Assembly: GCA_958295855.1 (NCBI GenBank)
Contig: OY282383.1
Span: forward strand, 1,902,481 to 1,966,480
Direction: 5' to 3'
DNA: 64,000 bases
From: an uncultured Poribacteria bacterium
GTDB lineage: Bacteria > Poribacteria > WGA-4E > WGA-3G
Position numbers and translations under genes: made by a program. The notes under the pieces were generated by a model. The model did not search any database, was not told the origin of the DNA, and was given only the letters and a program-made list of their open reading frames with translations. How positions within the stretch are numbered: the stretch's first letter is position 1; the number at the start of each line of letters is the position of its first letter. Of this stretch, positions 53,716 to 62,347 are shown one piece after another.

Positions 53716-53797
53716 CTACACATGTCGCCCCGCTGGGGCTTAGCATCTAGGGTATCCTGCGTATCTATACACATACCGCCCTGACAGGGCTAAAGGG
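53716..53797. repeat. Family F repeat, two units
   Basis: The first unit (53716-53766) matches 48300-48350. The second (ACACATACCGCCCTGACAGG GCTAAAGGG) is a shorter, diverged copy that runs into a family A element. Confidence 0.8.
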
Positions 53798-53819
53798 TAG
53801 GCACAAGGCCTACCCCTAC
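53795..53819. repeat. Dispersed palindromic repeat, family A copy
   Basis: GGGTAGGCACAAGGCCTACC CCTAC, followed by the AAAAAATGCTGA-AATCCGCGTC tract seen after 48380. Confidence 0.92.
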
Positions 53820-53926
53820 AAAAAATGCTGACTCGCAAGACACCCAAAATCCGCGTCATTCTGCGTAATCCGCGTAAATCCGCGATTCAGACGAAAGAAA
53901 TCCGCGATTCAGAAATTGACGTTTAT

Positions 53927-53951
53927 GGGTAGGCACAAGGCCTACCCCTAC
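53927..53951. repeat. Dispersed palindromic repeat, family A copy
   Basis: GGGTAGGCACAAGGCCTACC CCTAC, identical in core to 53795, about 80 bases upstream of the phosphoglucomutase-family start. Confidence 0.92.
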
Positions 53952-54031
53952 AAACGCACTTTTTTTCCCTGAAAAATGTGAAGATATGATAAAATGTTAG
54001 TAAAATTTCTAATCCTGCAAGGAAGGTTTCG

Positions 54032-56218
54032 ATGGTTATTACAGTAGACAAAAGTTATCGCCACAAGAGAGACTTAACCGAACAGCAACTTTTCGCAGTC
54101 GTTGAAAAAAATACACCGGCTTTTTGCAAAGCCCCCCTTTTTCCACAAGACGAACCGGAGGCATTTACGTTTCTGCTCGATAAAGAGAAGATTGAACAGT
54201 TAAACCTCTGGGAATGGTTTCGCAACTACGCGAAGGAGGCACAAGTGTCAACGGCGGGCATCCGCGGTCCACAGAATATTTTATATCCGTGGGATACGCG
54301 CTTTCCGATTAATCAGGTTGGCATTGTCTTGGCAACGCTCGGAAAGAGCCTCGTGGCGAGGGAGACCGCGGGCGGGAAACCTGTTGAGAAAATCGCGGGG
54401 TGCGAGGTGCGCTATAACTCGCAGAAATATGTAGAGCTCATCGCCCGCATCCAAGCCGCACAAGGCATTCGGACTTATGTGCCAAAAGGGTTTGGTACCT
54501 TGCCAATTTGGATGGCATCGTTCCTTATTTTCATGCTTGACCTGGATGGCGGTGAACATGTCACATCAAGCCACTCGGTTAGCACAAAAAACGCAACCAA
54601 AGATCTCAACAATCAGGGAAGTCAATACCTGCCCGAAGAATCCATGCGGTTCGTTAACAAGATTGAGGAAATCCTCAAAACTGCTGAAACGGAGGGTTAC
54701 CCTATCCAATTCAGCGCAGTCACCGACGAACACATCGATTTTGAACGGTTAGATGAACTCCACGATGGCATACAACTCTATGTCGGCTATCTCAAAAGCG
54801 GCGTAGCCACAGTTGCAAATCTCAACCTCATTCGCGAGGTGAAACCTGCCATCGTTGTAGATTGTGTAGGCGGATGTATGTACCGCCCCATGCGCGCTAT
54901 CTTTGAACGGTTAGGCATTGCTGCCTCCATCCGCTGGCTCCACGTTGAGGCAGACCCGCTCTATCACAATATCGGTAAGCTGGAGCGCAATCCAAAAACG
55001 GGGGATGCTGAATTTTATGACCTTGGCTGTGATTTTAGCATTCTCGATGTGGTGAAATCAGCAGCGTATGCGACGAAACTCCAGGCGCAACCGATCGGCA
55101 CCATCATTGAGGCAACCGACCCGGACGGTGACCGGCTCATCGTCTGTGAAATAGAGGATGCTTCGCGTGCAGACACACTCCAGCAGCTCGGTGTCGATTT
55201 TTTAACGCTTGACAATAACCGGGTGTTGACGATTTACACCCCCAATCAAGCGTTTCTCATGCTGATGGACTTTCACACCAAGCAACTCAAAACCGCCGGA
55301 CTCTGGGAGGATCATCCTCGCTTCATGATTAAGACAACGCCCTCCGCGCTCGCGTGGGACCAGTGGGGTGCTGCCAACGGTGTCAACGTGATTAATGTGC
55401 CGGTCGGCTTCAAGGAGATTGCCTCAATAATGAAAAAGATTGAGCGGCAGCTTGCCGATACGCCGGACGCGCCCGTCGTTGTTGCGGATGTCTATGGCGA
55501 AACGCTTTCGCTCGGTGTGCAACCGCGGCTTATTTTCGCAGGAGAGGAGAGCGGCGGAATGATTACCGGGCCCGAAGAACCAATCAAGAGCCACAGCGGG
55601 AGGACTGCCATCGCGATGCGAGAAAAGTCGGCAGGCGAATCTATGGTGCTGGTGACGGCACTCGCCGCACATTGCAAACAGGCAAATATCGCGCTGTCTG
55701 ACTATCTTGCCGATGTTTTTAGGGAGAGTCAAATCAGCGCAACGTGTGATGTCAGAGAAGACATTACCTATTACAATGAGTCCGAACCAAATCCTGAAAA
55801 ACTTCGGGGGGCGAAGCAGGAAGGCGAAGCCAAACGTGACAAAAACGACAGGTTTTTCCTCGGCATCGCTATTGCACTCCGAGAAGGCAAAATAGACGTG
55901 GCACAGGCGCGGAGCATTCTTTCAGATGCGTTTCCAAACCTTGACTTTACGGCACTTGAGGATGTGCGATTTGTCGGAGACGGGAGTTACCTCAAGTTTC
56001 GCGATAAGTTCGTTGAAGTCCGAAAATCCGGGACAGATGCGAAGACAAAAGCGTACGCCTCTGGTGCGGATAAGGAGGAATGTCGGCGGTTTGCCAAAGC
56101 GTTCGGTGAAACGAGTGGCGACTTAACCGAACTTTATCGCGCCCAAATCGGTCAAACGTACTTAAGGGATGTTGAAAACAGAGCGAGACAGATTTATGAT
56201 GAATTTCAGTCTGCTTAA
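54032..56218 (+). CDS. Phosphoglucomutase/phosphomannomutase family protein
   Basis: Alpha-D-phosphohexomutase interconverting sugar 1- and 6-phosphates in the cytoplasm. Early TAGIRGP stands for the usual substrate/start motif. The phosphoserine loop appears as VTSSHSVSTKN near residue 176, the Mg-binding loop ATDPDGDRL at about 361-369, the sugar-binding loop AGEESGGMITG, and a C-terminal phosphate-binding domain with RKSGTDAKTKAY. At 728 residues it is longer than classical enzymes (450-570), with an N-terminal extension of about 80 residues and insertions. AAGGAAGGTTTCG precedes the ATG. The serine loop differs from the textbook TASHNP, so substrate range may differ. Confidence 0.88.
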   Translation: MVITVDKSYRHKRDLTEQQLFAVVEKNTPAFCKAPLFPQDEPEAFTFLLDKEKIEQLNLWEWFRNYAKEAQVSTAGIRGPQNILYPWDTRFPINQVGIVLATLGKSLVARETAGGKPVEKIAGCEVRYNSQKYVELIARIQAAQGIRTYVPKGFGTLPIWMASFLIFMLDLDGGEHVTSSHSVSTKNATKDLNNQGSQYLPEESMRFVNKIEEILKTAETEGYPIQFSAVTDEHIDFERLDELHDGIQLYVGYLKSGVATVANLNLIREVKPAIVVDCVGGCMYRPMRAIFERLGIAASIRWLHVEADPLYHNIGKLERNPKTGDAEFYDLGCDFSILDVVKSAAYATKLQAQPIGTIIEATDPDGDRLIVCEIEDASRADTLQQLGVDFLTLDNNRVLTIYTPNQAFLMLMDFHTKQLKTAGLWEDHPRFMIKTTPSALAWDQWGAANGVNVINVPVGFKEIASIMKKIERQLADTPDAPVVVADVYGETLSLGVQPRLIFAGEESGGMITGPEEPIKSHSGRTAIAMREKSAGESMVLVTALAAHCKQANIALSDYLADVFRESQISATCDVREDITYYNESEPNPEKLRGAKQEGEAKRDKNDRFFLGIAIALREGKIDVAQARSILSDAFPNLDFTALEDVRFVGDGSYLKFRDKFVEVRKSGTDAKTKAYASGADKEECRRFAKAFGETSGDLTELYRAQIGQTYLRDVENRARQIYDEFQSA

Positions 56219-56488
56219 AAGTAGTAGGCACGCTCCGCGGGTTCTCCGTAAACAAAGTAGTAGGCACACTCCGTCGTGCCGTCACACAAAGTAGTAGGCA
56301 CGCTCCGTCGTGCTGTCACACAAAGTAGTAAACACGCTCCGTCGTGCCGTCACACAAAGTAGTAGGCACGCTCCGTCGTGCCGTCACACAAAGTAGTAGG
56401 CACACTCCGTGTGCTGTCACACAAAGTAGTAGGCACGCTCCGTGTGCCGTCACACAAAGTAGTAGGCACGCTCCGTCGTGCCGTAAAC
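56219..56488. repeat. Tandem hairpin array, about 8 units of 32-35 bases
   Basis: Units read AAGTAGTAGGCACGCTCCGT CGTGCCGTCACACA, each holding a GGCACG-CTCCGT-CGTGCC hairpin. Units differ by loss of CG or by changes such as GGCACACTCCGTGTG, which keep the stem paired. The array lies between the phosphoglucomutase gene and the propeller gene, and a related single unit occurs near 47490. It is not a CRISPR: there are no unique spacers. Confidence 0.9.
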
Positions 56489-56507
56489 AGATAAAAAGGA
56501 GATTACC

Positions 56508-57584
56508 ATGACCAGAACGATTATTACGCTTTTCGTAACGCTTATCAGTGTTGTTCTCCTCTTTTCTCCTGCGACGGTTTCCGATGCGAATTGGACCATC
56601 CTGCGAGAAGACAATTTCGTCCGTCAAGATGGAATTGAAGCGATGTTACACGATGTCCATTTTATGGATAACCAAAATGGCTTAGTCGTTGGCGGTAACG
56701 GCTTAACGCTGGTGACGACAGATGGCGGCACAACATGGGAAAAAATGGAAGTTAATATGCGCCCCCCTGGTGCTGGGCAACGCCAAGGAGGCCCTCCAGG
56801 CGGCTTCGGGCGAGGCGGTCCCGCGCCCCTCTATAATATCTACTTTGTAGATAAAAACATCGGTTTTATTACAGGCGGCAGAGGCACTATCCTAAAGACT
56901 GAAGATGGCGGCAAAACCTGGGCACGAAAAAGGGCTATGAGTGACACCCCCGGACGCGACGGGAATCCACGCCCCCTTCGCGCGAATTTGATGGGAATTC
57001 AGATGATTAGCGAAACAACCGGTTTCATCGCCGGGACTGAGAATACGATTCTTAAGACAACCGATGGTGGCGAAACTTGGACAGGCAGCTCGGAGCGGGC
57101 GCGCGTCGGCGAAACTCGCAATAATCTTGAGGACATTTGGTTTGTTTCTCCAACAACCGGTTGGATCGTCGGCTCATTCGGAACGCTTCTGCGGACCACG
57201 AATGGCGGCGAGACGTGGGATAAACAAAACGCTGGATTCGACAACAACCTATTCGGCATCCATTTCCTTGACGAAAATACAGGTTGGATCTGTGGACAGG
57301 AGGGGTTGATTCTGCACACCACCGACGGTGGCACCACGTGGAATCAGCAGGAAACCGATTCCTATGACGATCTTCAAGATATCATCTTTGTCGAGGCGAT
57401 GGTTGGTTGGACAGTGGGTGGTTACAACACTATTTTGCACACCACCGATGGCGGCAAAACATGGAATAAACCCGCTACATCAATAGGCGGAATCGACAAC
57501 TTCAAAGGGGTTCACGCAACGGATAAAAATAACTGTTGGACAGTGAACGATGGGGGCGTAATCGCAGGCTACAAAGCAGAATAG
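56508..57584 (+). CDS. Secreted YCF48/BNR-type beta-propeller
   Basis: 358 residues. Signal peptide (ITLFVTLISVVLLFSPATVS), then repeats of the YCF48/photosystem-II-stability class: VTTDGGTTWEKM, KTEDGGKTWARK, KTTDGGETWTGS, RTTNGGETWDKQ, HTTDGGTTWNQQ and HTTDGGKTWNKP, each followed by strand patterns such as FVSPTTGWIVGSFGTLL. An Arg/Gly/Pro-rich insert (QRQGGPPGGFGRGGPAP) lies between blades 1 and 2. AAAAGGAGATTACC precedes the ATG. It lies outside the cytoplasm, and may bind polymers or assist assembly. The blades resemble those on the sigma-propeller protein at 37436, so the two may share ligands. Confidence 0.85.
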   Translation: MTRTIITLFVTLISVVLLFSPATVSDANWTILREDNFVRQDGIEAMLHDVHFMDNQNGLVVGGNGLTLVTTDGGTTWEKMEVNMRPPGAGQRQGGPPGGFGRGGPAPLYNIYFVDKNIGFITGGRGTILKTEDGGKTWARKRAMSDTPGRDGNPRPLRANLMGIQMISETTGFIAGTENTILKTTDGGETWTGSSERARVGETRNNLEDIWFVSPTTGWIVGSFGTLLRTTNGGETWDKQNAGFDNNLFGIHFLDENTGWICGQEGLILHTTDGGTTWNQQETDSYDDLQDIIFVEAMVGWTVGGYNTILHTTDGGKTWNKPATSIGGIDNFKGVHATDKNNCWTVNDGGVIAGYKAE

Positions 57585-57630
57585 TTATTAGTGGTTATAG
57601 GTTATCAGTTAACTATTCCAAGGAGAAACA

Positions 57631-58842
57631 ATGTCAGAACTGAAAAGTCATAAAATCACAATGCTTGGCACAGGGCTCATCGGAATGTTCTACACGATGA
57701 CGCTCCACAACCAACGAGGCGCAGATCGCGTACACGCCGTTTACTCCCGACGTGAAGAACGCGCCACCGCCTTTGCTGAAGAATGGAACATCCCTCACGC
57801 AACAACCGATTTGGCCGCCGCGATCAATCACCCTGAAACGGATGTCGTCGTGATCGGATTGCCCAACAATTTGCATCTGAAAGCGGTCGAACTTGCAGTG
57901 GCAGCTGGCAAAGGCATTCTCTGTACGAAACCGCTTGGGCGCACCGCTGAAGAGGCGAAAGCGATGTTAGACATCGTTGAAAACGCCAGCGTATTTGGGG
58001 GTTATCTTGAAGATTTGGTCTATCCGCCTAAAACCCTGAAGGCGTTAGAGTCTGTCCAAAACGGCGCGCTCGGTAAAATTCTGTGGGTGCGTTCTCGCGA
58101 AACGCATCCCGGTCCGCACAGCGATTGGTTTTGGGATCTGGAGCAGGCAGGTGGCGGTGCCATTGTTGACATGGGATGCCACTGCATTGAGATTATCCGA
58201 AACTTCGTTGGAAAGGACAACAGACCGGTTGAGGTGATGTGCTGGGCAGACACCCTCGTTCATCCTATTGATGCGGAGGACCACGGCATCGCGCTCATCC
58301 GATTTGAAAGCGGCGCGATAGGACAATTTGAGGTAGGCTGGGCATTCCGGGGTGGCATGGATTTACGAGATGAAGTTTCCGGTAGTGAGGGTACCATCTG
58401 GCTCAACCACTGGCTCCGCACAGGCTACGAGATGTTCACAGCAGTCGGACAAGGGGGCTATGTCGCTGAAAAAGCGGAGAGTGATACCGGCTGGCTCTTC
58501 CCGGTCGGCGATGAGGTGGCGGAACTCGGCTATCGGGATATGTTCCTCGATATGTTTAACGCTATGGACGAAGGACGAGAACCGCTGGAAACCTTCTATG
58601 ATGGCTATGTGGTGAACGCTATCATTGATGCCTGCTATAAATCTGCGAAATCCAAACAGTGGGAAGCGGTTGAACTTCTCGACTGGCGAGGCAAAGCGAA
58701 AACTGCTGACACCCAAGAGAAGGATACGGATGCTGATGAGCGATATGCACACCTCAAAGACGAACGGATGCCCGATGGCAGCATGAAACGTATCTTTAGA
58801 GATCGAGAAACCGGGCAGATTATTGAACGGGTGGAGAATTAA
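57631..58842 (+). CDS. Gfo/Idh/MocA family oxidoreductase 3
   Basis: 403 residues. The Rossmann motif [17 protein letters not shown] starts at about residue 9, followed by [35 protein letters not shown] (the EKP motif as TKP) and [20 protein letters not shown] with the catalytic-region Asp/His. The C-terminus adds a charged stretch ending in [20 protein letters not shown], longer than in paralogues 1 and 2. The ribosome site AAGGAGAAACA precedes the ATG at 57631. Likely acts on a sugar or inositol derivative; it follows the propeller gene by 46 bases and may share its transcript. Confidence 0.87.
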   Translation: MSELKSHKITMLGTGLIGMFYTMTLHNQRGADRVHAVYSRREERATAFAEEWNIPHATTDLAAAINHPETDVVVIGLPNNLHLKAVELAVAAGKGILCTKPLGRTAEEAKAMLDIVENASVFGGYLEDLVYPPKTLKALESVQNGALGKILWVRSRETHPGPHSDWFWDLEQAGGGAIVDMGCHCIEIIRNFVGKDNRPVEVMCWADTLVHPIDAEDHGIALIRFESGAIGQFEVGWAFRGGMDLRDEVSGSEGTIWLNHWLRTGYEMFTAVGQGGYVAEKAESDTGWLFPVGDEVAELGYRDMFLDMFNAMDEGREPLETFYDGYVVNAIIDACYKSAKSKQWEAVELLDWRGKAKTADTQEKDTDADERYAHLKDERMPDGSMKRIFRDRETGQIIERVEN

Positions 58843-59102
58843 AAAAAGAAGGCGATTGCGGTGCATACTACAAATAGGGCCCGCATGTTTTTTCTCCTGA
58901 ATTCAAAGATTGCTTGCTATTCAAGTGGGCAACGGCACATGCGTTATTGCCTGTTGCCATTGCCCATTTGTGGATTTCTAGGAAGCAGATGCCCTATCGT
59001 AATCCTGATGTCCATTTCCGTTATTATCTACACCTCCGAACGAAAAAAGTTATTGGTTCGTGAAATAAAGCATTGTGACACTAAAATCAGGAGGCGTTCC
59101 AA
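58843..59102. other. Gap between Gfo/Idh/MocA 3 and the LamG gene
   Basis: 260 bases. An open frame at 58861-59106 (81 codons) has no family features and is not called. Nothing else recognised. Confidence 0.4.
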
Positions 59103-59861
59103 ATGAACTATATCCTAACAGCAGTAGCACTCTTCATTTGCGTGGGAGTGAATGGGTTTGCTGAACTCGAAGAGAATACCGTGTTACTATACCTCTTTGA
59201 TGAAGAGACAGCCGATGAAGCGACAGACCTGTCCGAGTTTGAGAATCATGGGGAAATCACCGATGCTGAATGGACAGAGGATGGCAAGAATGGTGGTGCG
59301 TTAGTCTTTGATGGGGCGACGAGTCTGATTGAGGTGCCGCATCACGACAGCCTCTTTCCGGGAGGCGATGAACTGACAATTGAGGCGTGGTTCAAACCGG
59401 CTTCATTTCCGGGCGGGCATCCGCCGATTGCGAGAAAAGGCTCCGTTGCTGAAAGTGGATGGGGCTTTGATACGCCGGGCGGTAACATCCGCGGTTTTGT
59501 CTACACTGCCCCCGGCGACCCGGCCGTTGTACAAGGAGTGACACCCATGAAGTTGGATACATGGCATCATCTCGCCTTGGTCTATGATGGCGAGGAGGTC
59601 CGCATCTATCTGGATGGTGAATTAGATGGAGAAGTACCGCGAAAAGGGGACATCAACGAAAACGAAGCCTCTGTCTGGATCGGCAAGAAGGCGAATGAGA
59701 GTGTCTGGCTCGATGGAACGCTTGATGAGCTCCGCATTCTCAATGTCGCACTTTCGGAGGAACAGATTCAGGTGGATATGGCAGGCATCACATTTGCTGT
59801 GGAATCCACCGGAAAACTCACCACAACATGGGGACAGATTAAGTCTAAAATCCGCCGTTAG
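59103..59861 (+). CDS. Secreted LamG-domain protein with a C-terminal sorting-like motif
   Basis: 252 residues. Signal peptide (ILTAVALFICVGVNGFA), then one concanavalin-like LamG/Laminin_G_3 domain: LLYLFDEETADEATDLSEFE, GALVFDGATSLIEVPHHDSL, LTIEAWFKP, WHHLALVYDGEEVRIYLDGE and LDELRILNVALSEEQI. It ends STGKLTTTWGQIKSKIRR, the same GKLTTTWG-basic tail as the 1,415-residue protein at 49041. AGGAGGCGTTCCA precedes the ATG. A glycan-binding surface role is expected from the domain. It lies 18 bases before PhyH 3, so the two are probably co-transcribed. Confidence 0.87.
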   Translation: MNYILTAVALFICVGVNGFAELEENTVLLYLFDEETADEATDLSEFENHGEITDAEWTEDGKNGGALVFDGATSLIEVPHHDSLFPGGDELTIEAWFKPASFPGGHPPIARKGSVAESGWGFDTPGGNIRGFVYTAPGDPAVVQGVTPMKLDTWHHLALVYDGEEVRIYLDGELDGEVPRKGDINENEASVWIGKKANESVWLDGTLDELRILNVALSEEQIQVDMAGITFAVESTGKLTTTWGQIKSKIRR

Positions 59862-59879
59862 CATCCGGAGGACATAACA

Positions 59880-60731
59880 ATGGATACAAGCTGGCTTGAA
59901 TATTGTGCTACAGAGGAACAACTCAAAGCATTCAACGACACGGGTTACCTTATTGTTGAGGATGCTTTAAGTCCTGAGATGGTAGACGCATTAGAGGAAG
60001 TCGCAGATCGAATTGATGTGAAAGAACGCGCCAAAACAGGTTTGGCACCCCACAAGTTGCTGTCGAAGTTCCGTACCGTCATTGAAGACGATATACTGTT
60101 AGAGCTGCTTGACAATAAGAAAGTATTTCCGCTGCTCTGGGACATTTTGGGGTGGAATATCCAACTTTACATCTCGCATCTCATCATGTATCCCCCGGAA
60201 CCGCCCGAGACCCCGCGTGTTCAAAAAGGCGCGCATTGGCATCAAGACGGCGGAAGACCGGTGCCGGAGATGGAACGTCCGCACCCCCGACTCTCGCTGA
60301 AGGTAAGCTACTGGTTAAGCGATGTTACCCACCGCGACAACGGCGCGATGCGCATCGTCCCTTGTAGCCACAAACTCGACACCCGTCCGCCAGCGAGCGA
60401 TAGCGATGCTGATGGCGATCCGGAAGGTGCGATGGATGTGCTTGTCAAGCGCGGCACAGCGGTGCTATTCGATCGGCGAATGTGGCATTCGCGCGGCTGG
60501 AATTTCTCCGATGTGACGCGGAAGGTGTTGTTTATGGGGTATAGTTATCGTTGGTTGCGCGGCTTGGATTACAACCTCATGCCATCGGAGATTCTTGAGA
60601 AATGCGACCCGATTCGGCGGCAGCTGTTGGGTGATGGTGTGAATATTAAGGGTTGGTGGCAGCCCACGGATGCAGATGTGCCGTTGAAGACGTGGATTGC
60701 GGCGCATCGGGGAGAGGAATATTTACGGTAG
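59880..60731 (+). CDS. PhyH family dioxygenase 3
   Basis: Fe(II)/2-oxoglutarate oxygenase, 283 residues. HWHQDGGRPV supplies HxD (H121, D123), NGAMRIVPCSHK precedes the core strand, and MWHSRGWNFSDVTRKVLFMG gives the distal His (H203) and the 2-oxoglutarate-binding Arg. The C-terminal region (PSEILEKCDPIRRQLLGDG) is shared with PhyH 1, making these two closer to each other than to PhyH 2. GGAGGACATAACA precedes the ATG. Substrate unknown; the link to an exported LamG protein upstream is only positional. Confidence 0.88.
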   Translation: MDTSWLEYCATEEQLKAFNDTGYLIVEDALSPEMVDALEEVADRIDVKERAKTGLAPHKLLSKFRTVIEDDILLELLDNKKVFPLLWDILGWNIQLYISHLIMYPPEPPETPRVQKGAHWHQDGGRPVPEMERPHPRLSLKVSYWLSDVTHRDNGAMRIVPCSHKLDTRPPASDSDADGDPEGAMDVLVKRGTAVLFDRRMWHSRGWNFSDVTRKVLFMGYSYRWLRGLDYNLMPSEILEKCDPIRRQLLGDGVNIKGWWQPTDADVPLKTWIAAHRGEEYLR

Positions 60732-60791
60732 GAACTTTTTCGGTTATGACTTGGCGTTTTTTCTTGAATTTTGGTGCGGAATATCGGATAA

Positions 60792-61100
60792 TTAGAGGCG
60801 AAAAATGCAAGTTTTGCAATTGTTCTATTTACGCCCGACGATGTTGGAACTTTGAGAGACAAAGCAGATAACGAACATAACCCCAGAGCACGCCAGAACG
60901 TCATCTTTGAACTTGGCTATTTCATTGGCAAGTTGGGTCGCGAACGAGCCCGCTCCATCTATAAAGGAGAGGTAGAATCACCGTTAGATATCGATGGCAT
61001 ACTTTATGTGCGTATGGATAAGTCCAGGGCATGGCGACAGAAACTAGCTCAAGAAATGATAAGCGCGGGTCTACCTATTGACAGAAGCAAGGTTCTATAG
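60792..61100 (+). pseudogene. 5'-truncated TIR-like (CAP12/PCTIR) nucleotide-binding protein fragment
   Basis: Reads AKNASFAIVLFTPDDVGTLR, NPRARQNVIFELGYFIGKLG and IDGILYVRMDKSRAWRQKLA up to a normal stop. This matches the C-terminal two thirds of the predicted nucleotide-binding TIR-like domain (PF10137 type) known from CBASS/Pycsar-like effectors. A TAA at 60789 precedes it and the N-terminus is missing. An ATG at 60805 is out of frame. No cyclase gene is adjacent. Either a relic or, less likely, expressed from an alternative start. About 100 codons remain. Family recognition is from memory of the motif. Confidence 0.7.
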
Positions 61101-61172
61101 AATAGACCTTCTTGGCACATTTATAGGAGGACAAGTTTGACATCTATCCCTACAAGTGTGTTGTTTCCTACA

Positions 61173-62258
61173 TCATCTCACGATCTCGTAGTCAAGGATT
61201 CTGAACTCCACGCGTTTTGTCAATTCATAAACATCATTATCAACAGAAAGCCGTAACAGAGATATGAGTGCCTCATCTCTAATGTGTGGGTTGCTGTCCC
61301 TGTATTTAACCCGCTTGGCTAATCTAGCGGGGATCTGAGTCGTAAACCACGTCTCAAGTACATCAATTGGGTCACCTGACTCGTCGTAGAAAATCACGTA
61401 ATAATGAACGTTCTTCACATTCTCTCGAAAATGATTTCGCAGGGAAAAGGAAAAAACCCAATCTCCGCCAACGCTATACAGAGACTCATGCCCGGTAGAC
61501 CTTCTCCAGGATAGTTTCCCACCAGTTACTCCTTCAGTACTTCGACTCCCGAAGTCGGCTAGTAACGAGCGTTGCCCTTTAGTAGGTTTTGCTTGAGACA
61601 ATCGTTTTGTAATTCCTACCTTGGTGAGGAGAGTTTTGAGGTAGTTTGAGGGAATCGCGAAATTGAGGTTCTGCCCATCGCGGATAGTCAAAACTGAAAC
61701 ACCTATAACTTTACCTCTACGGTTTAATACTGGACCTCCGCTACTTCCTGGCGAAAGCGGCGCAGTCATTTGAATCAGTTTATCACTACCAACCGGCCGA
61801 ATGCTACTGATGATACCTTGCGAGAATGTGCCTTCCAATCCTCGTGGATTGCCAACAGCGTAAACCGTCTCGCCGACCTGTGTAAAATCGCTGTTGCCAA
61901 GGGAAACAGCCTGCGTGCCAAAAGCCGGAACTTTTAAGATTACCAAATCCCGTTTGGCATCAATAGCGGTGATGCCCTCAATGTTGTGCTTGATTTCCTT
62001 GCCAACCAGTTTTGCGTAGCCTCTTGCAGCACCCTTTACAACGTGGAGGTTAGTCACAATCTGGCCGTCTCCGACGAAGAACCCGCTCCCCAATGAAAGG
62101 GGTTGGCCTTTGGCATCTTCCATTACGAGGAGTACTGTAGATCGAAAGGCTTTTTGAGCGATTTGTTGAGGAGTCTGTGCAGTTACCGCAGTTACTACAC
62201 AGAACAAGAGAAGTACCAAAGACGTAAAACCCAATAGTGAATTTTTCTTATAAGCCAT
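61173..62258 (-). CDS. Trypsin-like serine protease (S1C, DegP/HtrA-like) without PDZ domain
   Basis: 361 residues. Signal peptide (LLGFTSLVLLLFCVVTAVTA), then the catalytic triad His in IVTNLHVVKGAA, Asp in AKRDLVILKV and Ser in SPGSSGGPVLN. The substrate loop GNPRGLEGTFSQGIISSI is typical of S1C. The C-terminal 130 residues carry no PDZ motif but a beta-rich domain with WVFSFSLRNHFRENVKNVHY. The ATG at 62258 has AAGGA 7 bases upstream. It likely acts in the periplasm or outside. A related protease fragment lies at 62945-63094, so a duplication has partly decayed. Confidence 0.87.
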   Translation of the reverse strand: MAYKKNSLLGFTSLVLLLFCVVTAVTAQTPQQIAQKAFRSTVLLVMEDAKGQPLSLGSGFFVGDGQIVTNLHVVKGAARGYAKLVGKEIKHNIEGITAIDAKRDLVILKVPAFGTQAVSLGNSDFTQVGETVYAVGNPRGLEGTFSQGIISSIRPVGSDKLIQMTAPLSPGSSGGPVLNRRGKVIGVSVLTIRDGQNLNFAIPSNYLKTLLTKVGITKRLSQAKPTKGQRSLLADFGSRSTEGVTGGKLSWRRSTGHESLYSVGGDWVFSFSLRNHFRENVKNVHYYVIFYDESGDPIDVLETWFTTQIPARLAKRVKYRDSNPHIRDEALISLLRLSVDNDVYELTKRVEFRILDYEIVR

Positions 62259-62347
62259 AATGTTATCCTTTCTCTCGGCGAACAATTATGCTAACGGGCG
62301 GCGATAGAACTTCTAAACCATCGGCCTGTTAAACATGTTGTTCATTG

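Larger units (their letters stand above)
53363..54031. repeat. Repeat island before the phosphoglucomutase gene
   Basis: About 670 bases without a gene, built of family A palindromes (53497, 53795, 53927), family F (53716-53797) and many short units such as AATCCGCGTCATTCTGCG and TCCGCGATTCAGACGA (53385-53470, 53585-53710, 53845-53920). The last 60 bases are AT-rich and may hold a weak promoter (TATGATAAAAT near 53986). Confidence 0.8.

Noticed and set aside
56219..56488. Possible CRISPR array
   Set aside because: Units are contiguous near-identical hairpins without unique spacers, and no cas gene is present.
56316..56627. 103-codon minus-strand frame
   Set aside because: Created by translation of the tandem hairpin array, not a gene.
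58861..59106. 81-codon plus-strand frame between Gfo/Idh/MocA 3 and LamG
   Set aside because: Cys-rich, no family features, and overlaps the LamG start; probably chance.
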